DNA of 64,000 nucleotides from Bemisia tabaci. Its lineage: Eukaryota; Arthropoda; Insecta; Hemiptera; Aleyrodidae. The notes beneath the pieces are model-generated. The model did no database searches, was not told the DNA's origin, and worked only from the letters and a program-made list of their open reading frames with translations. This document shows, piece after piece, positions 60,850 through 64,000 of the stretch (position 1 is the stretch's first letter; every line of letters begins with the position of its first letter). A program made the position numbers and the translations under genes. Location of the stretch: the NCBI RefSeq assembly GCF_918797505.1, contig NC_092800.1, positions 23,141,577-23,205,576 of the forward strand, written 5' to 3'.

Positions 60850-60985
60850 CGGCCTCAGTCGCTAATCAGCACGCGTCGAACCTAGGCACACGTTCGGTCG
60901 CGCGCGCGCCTCCACCTGTGCAAGTTTACGCCGAGCTTCGACAATTTGCACTGCTTTCGCCGAGTAGCTCCGATCGGAAAAGTTG
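60850..60985 (+). promoter_or_regulatory. GC-rich candidate promoter / first noncoding exon
   Basis: The CpG content rises sharply here (CGGTCGCGCGCGCGCC). An initiator-like CCTCAGTCG lies near 60855 and a donor-like CAACTG|GTTAGT near 60990. No coding start is evident. It may be the 5' end of a gene extending beyond the window, but that is a composition-based inference only. Confidence 0.25.
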
Positions 60986-61020
60986 CAACTGGTTAGTTTA
61001 TGACGCTGCATTTCGAAAAC

Positions 61021-61440
61021 TATCTTGCCGATACAGTTGACTGTAATTTTCTACCAGTTATTACGATCTTCGAGTGACATTTTCATAGATTTCAAAATCG
61101 TTAGAAACTCAAGTTCTTAAAATTTTCAGGTAGTAAACCCTCGCTTTTTCTGCAAACTTGAAAATAAGTGCAGTTTTGACAAATACTGGTTAGTCAAGGA
61201 CACTTTAATGCCATTTTGCCGATAAATCTAGTGCCGGGATTCCTATGTACCACCAGTTATAATATCTTTAAGTGCCATTCTGGTAGGTTTCGAAAATATA
61301 AAAAACTTGAGTTTTTCAAATTTTTAAACAGCATCTAGAACATTGAATTTCTTTGTAAATTTGAAAATAAGTGTCGATTTGGCAGGCAAAGTCTGAGTCT
61401 CAGGTGATTGACTAAAATAAGTGCCAATTTGCCGATTTAT
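61021..61440 (+). repeat. Divergent tandem duplication, two ~190-bp units plus a fragment
   Basis: Units at about 61021-61205 and 61213-61405 share TTGCCGATA, ACCAGTTAT, AGTG(A/C)CATT, TTTCGAAAAT-like, AACTTGA / AACTCAAG and the block AAATTTGAAAATAAGTG. A third TTTGCCGATTTATCGG start is at about 61428. They are strongly diverged and noncoding. Confidence 0.6.
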
Positions 61441-61499
61441 CGGATTAATCTACTTCCGTGGTCGACGATTTGATGCGATTCTCTCATAAAGTAAACCTC

Positions 61500-63290
61500 A
61501 AAAACTTAAAATCTAATAAATAAATTCTAATAAATAAAAACAAATCTAATAAATTGCGAAAATTTGAACTATTCCATTCAATTGAAAAAAGTGTCATTTG
61601 TCGATTGTATACATATATTTTTATGTGCCATTACTAGTAATTATCAGTTGTTTTGAATGAATAATTTTTCACATCATTATAGTGATTTTTAGGCCAAACT
61701 TGAAACCCATTAGTTCTAATTTATTAGTTTGTGTGCTGAATTCTAGTCGACCAACTAGACAAGATACCATTTTTTCAAGGACCTCTACTGCGCGACCGAA
61801 TGCATTTTAGCGTCGCGAATGCACAGTGATTGTCACGGGATACGCAGACTTTTGAGACGTCTTTTTTACATTCTTAATCGATCTCGATTCGAGTTTTAAT
61901 CGTTAGTGGTTTTATCGAAAGAGCATCGTATTGAATTGATGTGACAGCTTTTTGTGTGTATCTTCGAGGGACCTTACCTTCAAGCATTTTCAACTAGCAA
62001 TCATCGCACGATGCTCAGGTAGGTTTTTATCATCCCAGTGATTTTTGCGACTTACACTGTAAACATACATAGTATACTTAGATGATGGACAGAAATTAAC
62101 CATTTTCCTGGTTGATTTCGGCATTAACCAAGTTGAACTAACTTTTTGGTAGAACAGACTCGCAACTTGATGGACTTTTCCTACCGGAAGTATTGTTTCT
62201 TCAGAGCCATAGAATACGGTTAAATCCATAATCTCCTCTATCCTCGTATTCTAGTAAAAAAAACGAATTTTCACAAGCTTTTCTCAACACGATTTTTAAA
62301 TGAAAACCACAGGTAAGTAGTAGAAGATCCAGAGAGTAATCTTTAAAACGGACAAGAGTTTTGGCAGGTTTTTTTGACCATTATTGATATTCTGGACTCT
62401 TGAAAAGAATTTATGCACTCGACAAAATAGTGATTCTTTTTAAAGAAGAGTGACCTTTGCAGTAGTAGAGTCGCAAGGGAGCATAATTTGGTTTGAATGT
62501 AAAAAGTCTGGAAGGAGAGCAAGACCTCTGAAAATATATTTAAAACCCCCACATTAAATTAACAAAAAAATATAAACAAAAATGAATAATTAAAAAATAA
62601 AGAAGAAAATAAAATTCCTCTGTCGAGGAAGAGAAGGTCCCTGTCTGAATAACACCACTTTCTTTGAGAGTGTCAGATTCCAAAAACCCTCTTATGGTAC
62701 TCGCGTTGTTCTTTTGTGGCTTAAAATCGGTTGGAAGTGATGCTCGTTCAACAGATCTACTTGGTTCCTTGAGCATAAAACTTTCTCACAAACTCAAGTT
62801 GATTAAAACTTGAAATGCATCGTATCGCAAGTGACAAAATATGCACGCTCGGTGGTTTCAGTGAAACGACCGCTGACCGCGAATGTCCTTGGGATAAGAA
62901 AATTAACTCAGAAAACAAACGAATAATTGTTGTTCTTTCCCTCAATCAGACCTTAAAATTCTGGATGATTACATTTAAACAACATGTTAGTTTGCTAACA
63001 TTCAATTTTGATTATCTTGTATAATAGGGAGGGGGGAGGGATTTTTTTTTGAAGGGCACGAGTATTGCCTTCAAGAAAGTTAATTTGAATTTCTCTCTAA
63101 ATTTTTACTTCTACCATTGGTGCACCTGAAATTGATGCCATTGTGCGATTCATCTTTTAAAAGTTTAACAGTTATTCGGTCATTAAAAATCCCGCTTCTC
63201 TTCCCATTAATTTTGAAAATTTTTTGCAACCCAGTCCTCTGAAAGTCTAATAAATGGAGATCAGATCATTTATTAACATGCAGTTAGGAA
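61500..63290. other. Intergenic DNA, no supported gene
   Basis: On the - strand, the frame 62776-62540 (MLKEPSRSVERASLPTDF start) and the overlapping 62945-62757 frame look somewhat protein-like. They lack recognisable motifs and matching splice sites. No RNA gene or terminal repeats were identified. Confidence 0.4.
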
Positions 63291-63296
63291 AAACCA

Positions 63297-63362
63297 GGGG
63301 CTATGCCCTCTGACCGCCTTGCGGTCCAACCTCCCGAGGCGCTTCGTGCCTCAGGCGTTGTG
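63297..63362 (-). mobile_element. Second serial GC-rich hairpin cluster
   Basis: On the - strand the order is GAGGC(ACGAAGC)GCCTC, then GGGAGGTTG, then GACCGC-AAG-GCGGTC, then AGA and GGGC-ATA-GCCC, ending CCTGG. The order, spacing and 3-nt loops parallel the cluster at 18230-18289 although the stem bases differ. Here CTAG is replaced by CTGG, suggesting a diverged or decayed terminus. Confidence 0.45.
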
Positions 63363-63373
63363 CGTCACGCATT

Positions 63374-63637
63374 CTGCCGTGCTAAGGAAGAACGCCGTAT
63401 GAACATTCGAGAGTTGCCAAATTTTTCTAGATAAAACGTGTATTTTTGAGACATGCATGCACCTTTTTCTTTGCAATTTCCAGATATTTTAGATTAAATC
63501 GCGTACAAAATTGCCTGAAATTTTTGGGGGAAAAATATTCACACATTTCGTAATTAACACATAGTAAATTCGGTTATTATCGAAGGAAACTTGGCAACGT
63601 CTGAAGATCCATACGGCGTTCTTCCTTAGCACGGCAG
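63374..63637. mobile_element. MITE family D, copy 2, possible CATT duplication
   Basis: CTGCCGTGCTAAGGAAGAACG and its inverse (CGTTCTTCCTTAGCACGGCAG, 63617-63637) form the ends, and GCCGTATGAACATTCG / inverse follow. The flanks both read CATT, a possible 4-bp target duplication. It directly adjoins the hairpin cluster at 63297-63362. Confidence 0.75.
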
Positions 63638-64000
63638 CATTACTCGTGTGATTTTATATTATGAAATAAGATTTGATTGAAAATATGTACCTATAATATT
63701 TCGGTTCCACTCCAACGACTCCGCCTGTTTGTTACTGCACGGTGCGAGAATTGCGACAGGTAGATCCTCTTTGCGCATTTTTCTCCAGCTTCCCGCGCAA
63801 TCTCAATTTGCGTAAAGCTGAACTGAGCTTTTGGCGAAACCGGACGTGCGCAATCGTGCAACAGATGCATTCATGAGAGCTTTAATCTAATCTGGCGAGT
63901 CTTATGGCGGGCTCAGTCATGGACGCGGAATTCATAAACAAACAGATCTTAAGAGCGAAGGTAGAATGAAATCGCCAGACGCATTAGTGAAGAGGGAAAT

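Noticed and set aside
62540..62945. Two - strand frames with somewhat protein-like composition
   Set aside because: They lack motifs and supported exon boundaries, and the + strand is also open; chance cannot be excluded.

Overview
This window is nuclear DNA of an animal, most likely an arthropod and probably a hemipteran insect such as a whitefly. The reasons are multi-exon genes with GT-AG introns of about 0.5-3.3 kb, A+T-rich noncoding DNA, an insect-type secreted DUF4735 protein, and dense short inverted-repeat elements whose motifs I associate, from memory only, with whitefly sequence. There are no operons, CRISPR arrays, or rRNA or functional tRNA genes.

Two complete genes can be assembled exon by exon with matching phases. 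On the + strand, an RFWD3 homologue (E3 ubiquitin ligase: RING, coiled coil, WD40) runs from 9434 to 21695 in 11 coding exons and encodes 669 aa. Also on the + strand, a C16orf89/UPF0764 (DUF4735) secreted-protein homologue runs from 50323 to 59366 in 6 coding exons and encodes 334 aa. A third, small gene lies on the - strand (26065-27588, 3 coding exons, 126 aa). It encodes an unrecognised single-pass membrane protein with a long aspartate/glutamate tract. Weaker gene evidence: a CpG-rich first exon of a - strand gene (7734-8150); two phase-0 exons at 37760-37889 and 39562-39651 that resemble the C-terminal part of an insect gustatory receptor; and a GC-rich possible promoter/first exon near 60850-60985.

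Layout. 1-7 kb: repeats, including a 492-bp inverted-repeat element, CCCTGAC-rich repeats and short TIR relics. 7.7-8.2 kb: candidate - strand promoter/first exon. 9.4-21.7 kb: RFWD3, its introns holding several MITEs, a perfect hairpin, a minisatellite and a cluster of GC-rich hairpins. 22-28.5 kb: RFWD3 3' flank, a tRNA-derived SINE and the - strand acidic membrane-protein gene. 28.5-50 kb: mostly repeats, including two hAT-like elements with perfect 8-bp target duplications, two copies of a ~930-bp TIR element with a near-perfect central palindrome, tandem arrays, and the candidate receptor exons. 50.3-59.4 kb: the C16orf89 homologue, whose third intron contains a three-level nested transposon insertion. 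59.4-64 kb: MITEs, a divergent tandem repeat and a second GC-rich hairpin cluster.

The genes share no evident pathway: RFWD3 acts in DNA-damage ubiquitin signalling, while the C16orf89 homologue looks secreted. The richest unexplained structure is in the mobile DNA, above all the serial hairpin clusters with apparent base-pair covariation (18202-18289 and 63297-63362) and the palindrome-centred element family (38281, 42884, 53233).
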